Source of the DNA: CAVSRC01 sp963798195
Lineage (GTDB): Bacteria; Pseudomonadota; Alphaproteobacteria; Rhizobiales; Kaistiaceae
NCBI GenBank assembly: GCA_963798195.1
Contig: CAWCSF010000010.1
Coordinates: 1,054,001-1,118,000, forward strand
DNA: 64,000 nucleotides
Direction: 5' to 3'
Shown here: one piece after another, positions 21,400-30,745 of the stretch
Layout of the letters: each line of letters begins with the position of its first letter
How positions within the stretch are numbered: the first letter of the stretch is position 1
Notes under the pieces: model-generated
The model's input: the letters and a program-made list of their open reading frames with translations, nothing else
What the model was told of the DNA's origin: nothing
Databases searched by the model: none
Translations under genes and position numbers: made by a program

Positions 21400-21624
21400 A
21401 TGGCCCGCAAGAAGCCCGGCACCAACGCCACCAATATCGTTCTCTTCGACGTCTTCTACGAAGACGGCAGCCGCGCCTCGAACCGCAAGGTGCCCGGCGC
21501 CGATCTTGGCGGCCTCGATGGCGACGATCCGGCGCTGACCTATCTGGTCGAGCAGGAGCGCAAGATCGCCGAACTCTCCCGCAAGCCGCAGCGCGAGATC
21601 AAGCGCATCGTCCGCTCCGCCTGA
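21400..21624 (+). CDS. Small hypothetical protein paired with the previous gene
   Basis: 74 residues, starting MARKKPGTNATNIVLFDVFYEDGSRASNRKVP. The first half looks like a beta hairpin, the second a charged helix (LVEQERKIAELSRKPQREIKRI). Translationally coupled to the charged protein upstream, with no gap. Not recognised. Confidence 0.6.
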   Translation: MARKKPGTNATNIVLFDVFYEDGSRASNRKVPGADLGGLDGDDPALTYLVEQERKIAELSRKPQREIKRIVRSA

Positions 21625-21628
21625 GACG

Positions 21629-22198
21629 CTAGAACAGCGTCTCCTCGTAGCGCGGCGTGCCATCCACCAGCAGCCGCTTCAGCGCCGCCCTGCCGTCTGC
21701 GCCCAGCGCGACATCCACGGAGATGTGCTCGCCGTTGCGCAGCTTCTCCAGCTCGCGCCCGGTGCCCTCGGGCACGAAGAACTTCTCGATGTTGTAGTCG
21801 GCGCTGTAGATCGCACAGGCGCCCGTACAGTCCGGCTTCGTCCGATCGTCGGTGATCGTCCCGCGGATCCATTTGCCCGCCTTCGGCGGCGCGTGGAAGA
21901 TGCCGGTCGCCTTCGCGCCACCCTCCTCCTCGACCAGCGCCACATATACCGTGTCGCCCCAGTTGAAGTCGTCGTCGCCCGCGAGTGTGCTGTTGTCGAG
22001 CCGCGAGATGTCATAGCCGAGCACGACGTAGTCGCCGCGCAGCAGGTCGCGCGGATCGACCGGCACGACGGCAAGGTGAACTTCCGCGCCATTGGCGAGA
22101 AGCAGCGCCCGGCCGACGATCAGCCAGCCCACGAGGCCGGCCTGAATGAGGAAGGCGAGGAAGATCGCCAGCGCGTATGGGACCCGGAGACGCTTCAT
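21629..22198 (-). CDS. GDYXXLXY-domain membrane-anchored protein
   Basis: 189 residues. One N-terminal membrane helix (ALAIFLAFLIQAGLVGWLIV) and an exported domain with the family motif RGDYVVLGYDIS. A loop CTGAC could form a disulfide. In this family the gene regularly lies next to a DUF2157 or DUF4401 membrane gene; here its ATG overlaps the DUF2157 stop, so the two very likely form a complex. Function unknown. Confidence 0.85.
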   Translation of the reverse strand: MKRLRVPYALAIFLAFLIQAGLVGWLIVGRALLLANGAEVHLAVVPVDPRDLLRGDYVVLGYDISRLDNSTLAGDDDFNWGDTVYVALVEEEGGAKATGIFHAPPKAGKWIRGTITDDRTKPDCTGACAIYSADYNIEKFFVPEGTGRELEKLRNGEHISVDVALGADGRAALKRLLVDGTPRYEETLF

Positions 22199-23514
22199 GG
22201 CGTTGCTCCCGACGTTGCCGCGGACGCTGGCCCGGCGCCGCTCCTCGCCAGGTGCCGGTCAAGCCGATAAAGGCCCCAGGCAAGCACGATGAACAGCACG
22301 CCGCCGAGCAGGAACGCGATGGCCGTATCCATCAGCGTGCCGAAGGTCGCGATGTAGAGATAGAGCACCTCCAGCCCGAGCGCGACGAGGCCGAGGGTCT
22401 TGGCCGCGCCGCTCATGCTGGTCTGGCCGAGATTGACGACCCAGATCGCCGCCAGCAGCGCCATTGCGCCGCCGGCCAGTCGGGCCCAGAGATCGTTCTC
22501 GGGCACATTGAGCGCAAACAGGATTGCCGCCACGCCGATCACGGCAACCGCGATGACGTCGACCATGCCGAAGCCTTTCCGCATGGTCGCAAACGCCATC
22601 AGCCCTGCCGCCACCGCCACACCGGCGACAGTCAGCGAAAGCAGGCCCTGCTCGCCGACCGACGGATCCCAGGCGACCTGCTCCGCGCCGACCACCAGCA
22701 GGATTGCCGCCAGCGCCGGCCACAGCATGTTGGTGCCAAGATCGGCGACGCGTCGGCTCCCGGCCGTCGAGAGAAACGCGCCGAGGCTGAACAGGATCAG
22801 CGCCGCCGCAACACCAAGGCTCATGCCGCCGGCGTAACTCCAGTTGTAGCGATCGCCGTTCGAGATGATGGCGAGGGCAATCCAGAAGAACAGCGCCAGC
22901 ACCGCCACCACGCGCGCGTTGCGGGAATCGATAGCCGTCGCAATCGCGCCACCAATGAGTACCGGGACGAGCCCGGCCCAATGCGGCGCGGCGTGAAGGT
23001 CGAACGTCACGGTCCAAGTCCAGTAGCCGGCGCCGATCAGGCCGAGCACAGTCATCGTTGGCGAGCCGGTCATCAGCGCTGCGCCGAAGATCCCGATGAG
23101 CCACAGCATGATCGCGTCGGCAAACTCGCCGCTGAGGTGATAGCTCTGCCCGACCAACGCAATGGCCGCGGCGAAAACCAGTCCGGCGACCAGAAGCGCT
23201 ACTTCCGCGAAGACGTGCAATTTTCGCCGCTCGAGCACCCCCGCGACGCCGTAGGCCAGCGCCAGGGCTGCGGCAAGCAGCGCGAAGCGCATCAGCCGCG
23301 GAATCTCGTCCCAGTTGGCACCCACGAACGCGATGACGCCGAGGCCGAACAGGAGCCCGCCCAGCGTCGCGACAACGCCGGCCAGCGTGAAGACGGACCT
23401 GCCGATGGGGACCGAGTCCAGAATGGCGGCGGCGCCATCCCGCGTCACCCAGCCCGACTGCTGCCAATTCGGCAGGTCGGCCGTCAGGCGCTTGCGATAC
23501 GCGCGGTCGTTCAT
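22195..23514 (-). CDS. DUF2157 polytopic membrane protein
   Basis: 439 residues. A soluble N-terminal 50 residues (RLTADLPNWQQSGWVTRDGA, typical of DUF2157) precede about twelve or more membrane helices, the first reading GVVATLGGLLFGLGVIAFVGANWDEIPR, a strong family signature. Partner of the GDYXXLXY gene, coupled by an ATGA overlap. Function unknown; envelope role is inference. Confidence 0.86.
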   Translation of the reverse strand: MNDRAYRKRLTADLPNWQQSGWVTRDGAAAILDSVPIGRSVFTLAGVVATLGGLLFGLGVIAFVGANWDEIPRLMRFALLAAALALAYGVAGVLERRKLHVFAEVALLVAGLVFAAAIALVGQSYHLSGEFADAIMLWLIGIFGAALMTGSPTMTVLGLIGAGYWTWTVTFDLHAAPHWAGLVPVLIGGAIATAIDSRNARVVAVLALFFWIALAIISNGDRYNWSYAGGMSLGVAAALILFSLGAFLSTAGSRRVADLGTNMLWPALAAILLVVGAEQVAWDPSVGEQGLLSLTVAGVAVAAGLMAFATMRKGFGMVDVIAVAVIGVAAILFALNVPENDLWARLAGGAMALLAAIWVVNLGQTSMSGAAKTLGLVALGLEVLYLYIATFGTLMDTAIAFLLGGVLFIVLAWGLYRLDRHLARSGAGPASAATSGATP

Positions 23515-23694
23515 TTCAGGTGTCTCCAGCCTGCGCGATCCTAAAGCACGGAGCGTCTGGCGGGGCAGTGTCCCGCGTCACACCGGCCATATTCAGGTGA
23601 AAGACGGCGGAACCGGGCCCTGGAAGCGGCACTGGCTTTCGCATCGGACCGCTGGCACCATGGCGGCGGGGAGAATTCCGGGTCTCGTCAGCAG

Positions 23695-24327
23695 ATGTTC
23701 GATTATGTCCTGAACGCCTTCGTGACGTTGCTCGTCACGATCGACCCGCCGGGGCTGGCCCCGGTCTTCGTCGTCCTGACCACAGGCATGGCTGGCGGCG
23801 CGCGCCGCCAGGCGGCCATCCGTGCCTCCGTCGTCGCGGGCAGCGTGCTCATCGGATTCGCCCTGATCGGTGAACCGCTGATCGGCTTCCTCGGAATTTC
23901 GCTTCCCGCCTTCCGCATCGCGGGCGGCTTGCTCCTGTTCGCCATCGCGTTCGAGATGGTCTTCGGATTGCGCGAGGAGCGGAAGGCTGCCACCGCCCAG
24001 ACTGCCGCCAACCGGGACGATCTCCGCCACGTCGCGGTCTTTCCACTGGCGATACCGTTGGTCTCCGGTCCGGGCGCGATCTCGGCGACAATCCTGTTGT
24101 CGTCGCAGGCGCCCTCCGCCTGGGGCGTAATCTTCCTGCTGTTCATCATCGCGATCCTGATCGGCGCTTGCCTCGCGGTGTTCCTGCTCGCCAACAGGCT
24201 TGAGCAAATGCTCGGCGAGACCGGACGGATCGTCGTCAGCCGCCTGCTCGGCCTTCTCCTCGCCGCCCTCTCGGTGCAATTCGTCGCCGATGGGATCGTC
24301 GCGATCGTGAAGACCTCAGGCGTTTGA
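23695..24327 (+). CDS. MarC-family membrane protein
   Basis: 210 residues, six membrane helices. Begins MFDYVLNAFVTLLVTIDPPGLAPVF with the MarC-type IDPPG motif in helix 1, then FRIAGGLLLFAIAFEMVFG and FPLAIPLVSGPGAIS. MarC proteins are no longer thought to be drug pumps; role unknown. Neighbour of ssb as in many alphaproteobacteria; convergent, ends 10 bases apart. Confidence 0.9.
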   Translation: MFDYVLNAFVTLLVTIDPPGLAPVFVVLTTGMAGGARRQAAIRASVVAGSVLIGFALIGEPLIGFLGISLPAFRIAGGLLLFAIAFEMVFGLREERKAATAQTAANRDDLRHVAVFPLAIPLVSGPGAISATILLSSQAPSAWGVIFLLFIIAILIGACLAVFLLANRLEQMLGETGRIVVSRLLGLLLAALSVQFVADGIVAIVKTSGV

Positions 24328-24337
24328 CGTTCGCTCG

Positions 24338-24829
24338 CTAGAACGGAATCTCGTCGTCGAGCTCCTCGGCCAGCGACCCGCCGCCACTCGAGCGCGCCGG
24401 GCGGCCGCCTTCCATCGGGCTGGCACGACCGAAGTCCGAGCCGGCGTCCGAACCCGCCCCGGCCCCGCCGCCCTCACCGCGCCCGTCGAGCATGGTCAGC
24501 TGCGAATTGAAGCCTTGGAGCACGACTTCGGTCGAGTAGCGATCTGCGCCCGACTGGTCCTGCCATTTGCGGGTCTGTAGCTGGCCCTCAAGATAAACCT
24601 TCGAGCCTTTGCGCAGATACTGCTCCGCAATCCGGCACAGCCCTTCGTTGAAAATCACCACGCGGTGCCATTCCGTCTTCTCGCGGCGCTCGCCGGTAGC
24701 CTTGTCGCGCCAGTTTTCCGAGGTCGCCACCCGCAGGTTGGCAATCGGTCGCCCGTCATTTGTGCGCCGGATTTCGGGATCGGCTCCGAGATTGCCGATG
24801 AGAATTACCTTGTTGACGCTGCCGGCCAT
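24338..24829 (-). CDS. ssb: Single-stranded DNA-binding protein
   Basis: 163 residues. OB-fold domain in the first 115 ([62 protein letters not shown]), a glycine-rich linker, and the conserved acidic tip DDEIPF that recruits repair and replication partners. Start ATG 24829. A GTTC-N7-GTTC SOS box lies 120 bases upstream, so LexA control is likely. Confidence 0.97.
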   Translation of the reverse strand: MAGSVNKVILIGNLGADPEIRRTNDGRPIANLRVATSENWRDKATGERREKTEWHRVVIFNEGLCRIAEQYLRKGSKVYLEGQLQTRKWQDQSGADRYSTEVVLQGFNSQLTMLDGRGEGGGAGAGSDAGSDFGRASPMEGGRPARSSGGGSLAEELDDEIPF

Positions 24830-24949
24830 CGGCCAACCTCCTGTCCAATTTTGCGGTGCTCCAGCCGAACCTAGACCGTCTCGCCTGTGGATGCTGGCCC
24901 AATGCGGTCCTTATCCACAGACACAGACACGGCTCGGTCACGCACCATC

Positions 24950-24964
24950 GTTCCTGATATGTTC
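24950..24964. promoter_or_regulatory. Candidate LexA (SOS) box, alphaproteobacterial type
   Basis: GTTCCTGATATGTTC fits the alphaproteobacterial LexA consensus GTTC-N7-GTTC exactly. It lies between ssb (minus) and the zinc-ribbon gene (plus), where many relatives have a uvrA-ssb divergent SOS promoter. Confidence 0.65.
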
Positions 24965-25010
24965 TCATATGCCCGGGTTTCACGCAAGCTGTGGCTCAGG
25001 CCCCGGCGAT

Positions 25011-25024
25011 TTGATCCATGTCAA
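25011..25024. promoter_or_regulatory. Candidate FNR/FixK box
   Basis: TTGATCCATGTCAA matches TTGAT-N4-ATCAA at nine of ten positions and fits the FixK form TTGA-N6-TCAA. It is centred 53 bases before the ATG of the zinc-ribbon gene, so would place oxygen- or nitric-oxide-responsive control there if functional. Confidence 0.5.
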
Positions 25025-25070
25025 ATACAGGCGGCCGGTTTTGCCGATGCTGTGTTCCAGGAGCGAACGC

Positions 25071-25244
25071 ATGCCTCAACACGACCCGCGGCCGGCATAC
25101 CCGTTGCCTTGCCCGGTTTGCCGCAGTGCCATGGTTGGGGAAAAGTCGACCCCTGACGCCGAGGAGTTCGACAAGTTTGCCTGCCTGAATTGCGGCGCCG
25201 AAGTCATGCGCGAGAACTCGCGCCCGGACGACGCAAGCGCGTAG
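25071..25244 (+). CDS. Small zinc-ribbon protein
   Basis: 57 residues. Two CxxC knuckles (CPVC near residue 14, CLNC near residue 38) with hydrophobic spacing typical of a zinc ribbon. CAGGAG lies before ATG 25071. Not assignable to a named family. The FNR/FixK-like box just upstream suggests control by oxygen. Convergent with ligD, stops six bases apart. Confidence 0.65.
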   Translation: MPQHDPRPAYPLPCPVCRSAMVGEKSTPDAEEFDKFACLNCGAEVMRENSRPDDASA

Positions 25245-25250
25245 CTTGGG

Positions 25251-27812
25251 CTATCCGCCCATCAGCTTCTCCAGCGGCAGCACCTGCTCGACGTCGAAAT
25301 AGCCCGCCCACGGATCCTTCCTCTGCTTTTTCAATGCGGCAGCGACGTTCTCGACGGTCGTCTCGTGGGCGCTCTGGAGGCGAGACAGCGCCGTCCAGGC
25401 GATCGGCCAAGCCAATGGGGCGCCTTTGTGCGCGCGCGTTGAAAAAGGCGCGATCGCCGTCGCCCCCCGCCCGTTCCTGAGATAATCGATGAAGATTCGT
25501 CCCTTGCGCCGCGCCTTCGACATCTCGGCGAGATAGCGATCCGGGTTCTCGGCCGCCATCGTTCGCGCGATCGCTTCGGCAAAGGCACGGACATCGTCCC
25601 AGCCGTGACGCGGGGTCAGCGGCACCACGACATGCAGACCTTTGCCTCCGGTTGCCAGTACGAACGTCTCCAGCCCGAGATGCTTGAGCCGGTCGCGCAT
25701 CTCTTTCGCGGACTCCCGCACGACGGCGAAATCCACCGCCTCATCGGGATCGAAGTCGAAGACGATCCGGTCCGGCTTCTCGATCGTCTTGTTGTGTGAT
25801 CCCCAGATGTGCAGCTCCAGGACGCCCATCTGGACGGCGGCGACGAGCCCACGCTCGTCCTCGATGTAGAGATACTCGCCCTTGCCCTCCTTCTCCTTGA
25901 TGACGATCGGCTTGAAGGCATCGGGAAAGCCTGGAGAGGCGTGCTTCTGGAAGAAGCCATCGCCCTCCGCGCCCTGGGGAAAGCGCACAAGGCTGAGCGG
26001 TCGGTTGGCAACGTGCGGCAGGATCAGGTCCTTGACCGAGAGGTAATACTCGGCGAGCCGGCGCTTGGTGATCTTCTGGCCGGCGAAGACAACGCGCCTG
26101 GGGTGGGTAACCCGCACACCGGCGATCTCGATGGCGCCTGTTTCCCTGTCGGTGTTGATGGACACGACCGCCGAGGGCTCCCCCTTGCCATCGCCCTTCT
26201 CGGTCTTCGGGGGCTCTTTGGGGACCTCCCGTGTCACCTCGGCCGCCTTCTTGTCCGAGCGCAGGCCCTTGAACGCGCCGTGACGGACGTAACCGTCCTC
26301 GGTCCATCCAGCAAACTCGACTTCGGCCACAAGCTCGGGCTTCACGAAACGGGATTTCCGCCGGATGTCGGCCGGCACATCTTCGGCAGCTGGCTTCTTT
26401 ACGGCGCGCTTTTCGAGTTCGCCCCATACCTGTTTCAGTTCGCGCTCCCCGAAACCGGTGCCGACCTTTCCTCTGTAGGTCAGGCGATCTTCATCGCGCG
26501 TTGCCACCAGCAACGAAGAGAAGGGACGGTTTTTCACCGTCGAGGGCTGCCAGCCAATGATGATGAGTTCCTGACCCATGTTGACCTTGATCTTCAGCCA
26601 GCCCTTGGTGCGCTCCGACCGATACGGCGCATCGGCCCGTTTCGAGATGATCCCTTCGAGTTTCAACGCGCGAGCGTTGGCCAGGGTTTCCTCTCCGTGG
26701 CCGACGACATGATCGGAATAGAACAACGGGCCACCGGCCGGCTGGTCGGCCATCAACTGCGCGAGCCTTTTCTTGCGCTCCACGAGCGGCAGCTTGCGAA
26801 GATCTTTGCCGTCGAGGGAAAGCAGATCGAAGGCGTAATAGACGATGTTCCCCTTCCCTTCGGCGATGGCGTTTTGCAGCCGTCCGAAACTGGCCTTGCC
26901 GTCATCGTCGCGGACCACGGCCTCGCCATCGATGAGCGCCGAGTCGCACGGCAGGTCCGCCAGCGGTTGCGCGATGGACTGGAACTTCTCCGTCCAATCC
27001 AGGCCCGACCGCGTGAAGATGCGTGACCGGCCGCCACCGATCGCGGCTTCGGCGCGATAACCGTCGAACTTGATCTCGTGGATCCATCCGTCGCCGGCCG
27101 GCGGACTCTCGGCAAGCGTTGCGAGTTGTGGCGGAACGAATTTCGGGACCGCGACCGGCGCCGCCGCTTTCGAAGCACGTTTCTTCGCAGGCGCACCCTC
27201 CTTGACGCGGGCACCCTTTACCCACTCGACGTGACCCTCGGCGATCTCTTCCATCGTTCGGCCGGTTCGCACGCTCGTAACGGCCCGCTGGGTGATCGGC
27301 TTCTTCTCCGGGCCGGAGAACTCGTCCTTCTCCTTGATCAGCAGCCAATTCTCGTGCTTGGAGCGCTCGCCCTTCTTCGGCTTCATGCGCACCAGCACCC
27401 ATTTGCCGCGCAACCGCCCGCCGTGGAGGACGAACTTCAGGTCGCCCTTGCGCAGCCCATCGCCTGGGTCGCCAACCGGCTCCCATGTGCCCTCATCCCA
27501 CAGCATGACAGTGCCGCCCCCATAATTGCCTTTGGGGATGGTGCCCTCGAAGTCGCCATACTCGATCGGATGATCCTCGGTCCGGACCGCGAGGCGCTTG
27601 TCTTTGGTGTCGTAGCTCGGGCCGTTGGGGACGGCCCAGGAAAGCAGCGTGCCGTTATGCTCGAGGCGAAAATCGAAATGCAGCCGCGTCGCGGCATGCT
27701 TCTGGATCAGGTAGCGCCGGCCCGTGTCGGAGCGGTCGCTGGCGCTGCCGCTGGGCTCGGCGGTCTTGGAGAAATCGCGCTTGGCGCGGTACGTAGCGAG
27801 ACGGTCTGCCAT
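25251..27812 (-). CDS. ligD: LigD, multifunctional non-homologous end-joining DNA ligase
   Basis: 853 residues with all three modules in the order 3'-phosphoesterase, ligase, polymerase. Phosphoesterase: ATRLHFDFRLEHNGTLLSWA and TEDHPIEYGDFEGTIPKGNYGGG. Ligase: nucleotidyl lysine in HEIKFDGYRAE (about residue 245), LIDGEAVV, LEGIISKRADAPY, KIKVNMGQE. Polymerase/primase: FDFDPDEAVDF with paired aspartates, ATGGKGLHVVVPL, IFIDYLRNGRGATAIAPFS. Repairs double-strand breaks with Ku, whose gene is about 9 kb away on the same strand, separated by the glycan block. No frameshift. Confidence 0.97.
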   Translation of the reverse strand: MADRLATYRAKRDFSKTAEPSGSASDRSDTGRRYLIQKHAATRLHFDFRLEHNGTLLSWAVPNGPSYDTKDKRLAVRTEDHPIEYGDFEGTIPKGNYGGGTVMLWDEGTWEPVGDPGDGLRKGDLKFVLHGGRLRGKWVLVRMKPKKGERSKHENWLLIKEKDEFSGPEKKPITQRAVTSVRTGRTMEEIAEGHVEWVKGARVKEGAPAKKRASKAAAPVAVPKFVPPQLATLAESPPAGDGWIHEIKFDGYRAEAAIGGGRSRIFTRSGLDWTEKFQSIAQPLADLPCDSALIDGEAVVRDDDGKASFGRLQNAIAEGKGNIVYYAFDLLSLDGKDLRKLPLVERKKRLAQLMADQPAGGPLFYSDHVVGHGEETLANARALKLEGIISKRADAPYRSERTKGWLKIKVNMGQELIIIGWQPSTVKNRPFSSLLVATRDEDRLTYRGKVGTGFGERELKQVWGELEKRAVKKPAAEDVPADIRRKSRFVKPELVAEVEFAGWTEDGYVRHGAFKGLRSDKKAAEVTREVPKEPPKTEKGDGKGEPSAVVSINTDRETGAIEIAGVRVTHPRRVVFAGQKITKRRLAEYYLSVKDLILPHVANRPLSLVRFPQGAEGDGFFQKHASPGFPDAFKPIVIKEKEGKGEYLYIEDERGLVAAVQMGVLELHIWGSHNKTIEKPDRIVFDFDPDEAVDFAVVRESAKEMRDRLKHLGLETFVLATGGKGLHVVVPLTPRHGWDDVRAFAEAIARTMAAENPDRYLAEMSKARRKGRIFIDYLRNGRGATAIAPFSTRAHKGAPLAWPIAWTALSRLQSAHETTVENVAAALKKQRKDPWAGYFDVEQVLPLEKLMGG

Positions 27813-27968
27813 GCCTCGAACCTAGCGTAGTCTGACGACGATGGCAGGCGGCGCGCACTGAGTTTCATCATTTAAGTAGAATTTGCAGCGGCTTGGTACA
27901 TTCTCGGATGCGTCTGCTAAATAGCCACACCGGCATCGGGCAGCAGATGCGCGCAGGCTAGGGTGACG

Positions 27969-29099
27969 ATGTCCAAGGTTGCATTGATCACGGGCGTTAC
28001 CGGCCAGGACGGCGCCTACCTGGCGGAGTTCCTGCTGAGCAAGGGCTACGCCGTCCACGGCATCAAGCGGCGGACGTCCTTGTTCAATACCGACCGCGTC
28101 GATCACCTCTTTCATGAGATGCATGAGACCGGCCTGCCGTTCAACTTGCATCACGGCGACATGACCAATTCCAGCAGCCTGCTGCGGGTGATGGCCGAGG
28201 TCCGCCCCGACGAAGTGTATAACCTAGCCGCCCAAAGCCACGTCGCGGTCTCGTTTGAAGAGCCGGAGTACACGGCGAACGCCGACGCCCTCGGCACGCT
28301 GCGGCTGCTTGAGGCCATCCGCATTCTCGGGCTGAGCGAGACGGCGCGTTTCTACCAGGCCTCGACATCGGAACTCTACGGCAAGGTTGTCGAGACGCCG
28401 CAGTCCGAAACCACACCTTTCTATCCCCGCTCGCCTTACGGCGTAGCGAAGCTCTACGCCCACTGGATCACGGTGAACTACCGTGAGGCCTACGGTCTGT
28501 ATGCCTGCAGCGGCATCCTCTTCAACCACGAGAGTCCGATCCGCGGCGAAACTTTCGTCACCCGCAAGGTCACCCGGGGCCTCGCCCATGTCGCCGTCGG
28601 AATCCAGACCTGCCTCTTCCTCGGCAACCTCGATGCGAAACGCGACTGGGGCCACAGCCGGGACTTTGTCGAAGCGCAATGGCTGATGCTCCAACAGGAG
28701 AAACCGGCGGATTTCGTGGTCGCCACCGGACAACAGCACAGCATCCGTGAATTTGTGACTCTCGCTGCTTCAAAGCTCGGCATCGGCATCGCGTGGTCCG
28801 GCGAAGGAGCCGACGAAATCGCGACAGTGACCGACTTGAATGGCGCGATCGAAGATCACGTCCTCTCCGTCGGCGACGTGATCGTGCGCGTCGATCCTGT
28901 CTACTTCCGGCCCGCTGAAGTCGAATCCCTCCTCGGCGACGCGACGCGCGCTCGCGAGAAGCTCGGCTGGTCCCCCAAGATCAGCTTCGACGCACTGGTC
29001 GAGGAGATGGTAGTGGCGGACCTTGCCCTTGCCCGGCGCGAGAAAAGGACGCCGGGCCAGGGGCTGAAGATCTTCCGCCCCGACCTCGAGAAGGACTAG
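27969..29099 (+). CDS. gmd: GDP-mannose 4,6-dehydratase
   Basis: 376 residues from ATG 27969 (AGGG six bases upstream; GTG 27963 is an alternative). Converts GDP-D-mannose to GDP-4-keto-6-deoxymannose, first step to GDP-L-fucose. Rossmann motif [18 protein letters not shown], catalytic STSELYGKV and the YxxxK in [12 protein letters not shown], and the GLFNHESP-like [20 protein letters not shown] are all canonical. First gene of the plus-strand glycan block and six bases from fcl. Confidence 0.97.
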   Translation: MSKVALITGVTGQDGAYLAEFLLSKGYAVHGIKRRTSLFNTDRVDHLFHEMHETGLPFNLHHGDMTNSSSLLRVMAEVRPDEVYNLAAQSHVAVSFEEPEYTANADALGTLRLLEAIRILGLSETARFYQASTSELYGKVVETPQSETTPFYPRSPYGVAKLYAHWITVNYREAYGLYACSGILFNHESPIRGETFVTRKVTRGLAHVAVGIQTCLFLGNLDAKRDWGHSRDFVEAQWLMLQQEKPADFVVATGQQHSIREFVTLAASKLGIGIAWSGEGADEIATVTDLNGAIEDHVLSVGDVIVRVDPVYFRPAEVESLLGDATRAREKLGWSPKISFDALVEEMVVADLALARREKRTPGQGLKIFRPDLEKD

Positions 29100-29104
29100 C
29101 GGCC

Positions 29105-30046
29105 ATGGCGGCGCCCATCCTTGTCACGGGCGGCACCGGCATGGTCGGGCACAATGTCCGCGACCTCGCCGCCGAACGCGGCATGGACGTTTGCGCACCA
29201 ACGCACGCGGAGCTCGACCTGCTCGATGGCGAGGCAGTGACGGCGTTGCTACGCGAACTGAAACCGTCCATCGTCGTCCATGCGGCGGGCCGGGTCGGCG
29301 GCATCGAAGCAAACATGCGCGGGGCCGTCGCTTTCCTCACTCAGAACTGGGAGATGGGGCGCAATGTCGTGCTGGGGGCCCGCGAAGCCGGCGTAACCCG
29401 CCTGATCAATCTCGGCAGCTCCTGCATGTACCCCAAGGACATGCATCGGCCGCTCCGCGAGGACGACATCCTGTCAGGACCGCTCGAGCCGACCAACGAG
29501 GCTTACGCCATCGCGAAGAGCGCCGTACAGCGCCTCTGCGACTACGTCCGCACCGAAACGCCGGCGTTCCAGTACAAGACGCTGATCCCGTGCAATCTCT
29601 ATGGCCGCTACGACACCTTCGATACCCGGCGTTCGCATCTGGCGGCGGCGGTGATCCACAAGCTCCATCGCGCAAAGGCCGAGGGCCGCAAGGAGGCCGA
29701 CATTTGGGGCGATGGAAATGCACGCCGCGAATTCCTCTACGCCGGGGACCTTGCCGATGCGATCCTTACGGCGATCGAGCGGTTCGATACCCTTCCGACG
29801 ATCATGAACGTGGGCACCGGGACGGACTGCACGATCAACGACTACTACCGCATTGCCGCCGAAGTGGTGGGATTTAGCGGCACCTTCGTGCACGACCTGA
29901 ACAAGCCGGTCGGCATGAGACAAAAGCTGATGGATATCTCGCGGGCCGCGGATTGGGGCTGGACCGCCCGGACCTCGCTGAAGGACGGACTCACGCGGAT
30001 GTACGCCTATTACCTGAGTGACGTCGCTGCCACGGGAAACGCCTAA
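29105..30046 (+). CDS. fcl: GDP-L-fucose synthase
   Basis: 313 residues. NADPH-dependent epimerase-reductase completing GDP-L-fucose. VTGGTGMVGHNVRDLA dinucleotide motif, GGIEANMRGAVAFLTQNWEMG, GSSCMYPKDMHRPLREDDIL, YAIAKSA (YxxxK catalytic pair), PCNLYGRYDTFD and WGDGNARREFLYAGDLADA are all family signatures. Immediately follows gmd. Confidence 0.96.
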   Translation: MAAPILVTGGTGMVGHNVRDLAAERGMDVCAPTHAELDLLDGEAVTALLRELKPSIVVHAAGRVGGIEANMRGAVAFLTQNWEMGRNVVLGAREAGVTRLINLGSSCMYPKDMHRPLREDDILSGPLEPTNEAYAIAKSAVQRLCDYVRTETPAFQYKTLIPCNLYGRYDTFDTRRSHLAAAVIHKLHRAKAEGRKEADIWGDGNARREFLYAGDLADAILTAIERFDTLPTIMNVGTGTDCTINDYYRIAAEVVGFSGTFVHDLNKPVGMRQKLMDISRAADWGWTARTSLKDGLTRMYAYYLSDVAATGNA

Positions 30047-30152
30047 TTCCTCGCCATTTATCGCTCGAAACCATCCCCGCAGCGCGGCGCTGTGGACGTG
30101 GAGCGGCGTGGTCGGCTAGACAGGCCGTATGGCGGTAGGAGAAGGCGCGCGG

Positions 30153-30680
30153 ATGTTCGCGATAATCGGCGGTTTTTGGCGGATTACGACACTGCTGGTC
30201 CTTGCGGTGTTTGTGAGCGCCTGCATGCCCATGGAAGCGCCGAGGCTTAGCGGACCGCCAGTCATTACGCCAAACCAGGCCAAGGCCCTTGGAAGTGCCC
30301 CCATTTCGGGACCGGGCATCACCTTCGCCCTCGAGCCGCTGACCAATGCGCCGGCTGACATGCGCTACGCGTTTGAGGATGCGCTGAAGCAGTACGCACC
30401 GACCCGACAGATGAAGATCATAACGACGGACGACCCCGCGGCGACCTATCGCATCAAGGCCTATCTTTCGGCTCTCGGCGACTACAATCAGACGCTGATC
30501 GTGTATGTGCTGGACATCTTCGACGCCGCCGGCACGCGAGTTCACCGCGTATCCGGACAGATTCAGGCTAAGGGCACCCTCACCGATCCCTGGATGAACG
30601 TCAAAGAGAGTGGCGCGGTCGCCTTGGCGGCTCGACAGGCAATTGACGAAATGGGCAACTGGCTCGCGCAAACATCCTAG
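30153..30680 (+). CDS. Hypothetical lipoprotein in the glycan block
   Basis: About 175 residues. Signal sequence with lipobox (LLVLAVFVSAC, lipidated cysteine) shows export and lipid anchoring. The mature part alternates strands and helices (MRYAFEDALKQYA; AATYRIKAYLSAL; IVYVLDIFDAAGTRVHRVSGQI), suggesting a compact alpha/beta domain; not recognised. ATG 30153 is preferred over 30129 because it starts the signal peptide better. Possibly part of export of the glycan, but this is only position. Confidence 0.65.
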   Translation: MFAIIGGFWRITTLLVLAVFVSACMPMEAPRLSGPPVITPNQAKALGSAPISGPGITFALEPLTNAPADMRYAFEDALKQYAPTRQMKIITTDDPAATYRIKAYLSALGDYNQTLIVYVLDIFDAAGTRVHRVSGQIQAKGTLTDPWMNVKESGAVALAARQAIDEMGNWLAQTS

Positions 30681-30745
30681 TTGAGCCGCAGTGCCGAATA
30701 CCTTCGAGCGGCTCGCCGCGCATTTCCCGCGCCAGGAAACCGGGA

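Noticed and set aside
22177..23544. A 455-codon open frame opposite the DUF2157 gene
   Set aside because: Antisense shadow with low-complexity charged sequence; the membrane protein on the other strand is clearly the real gene.
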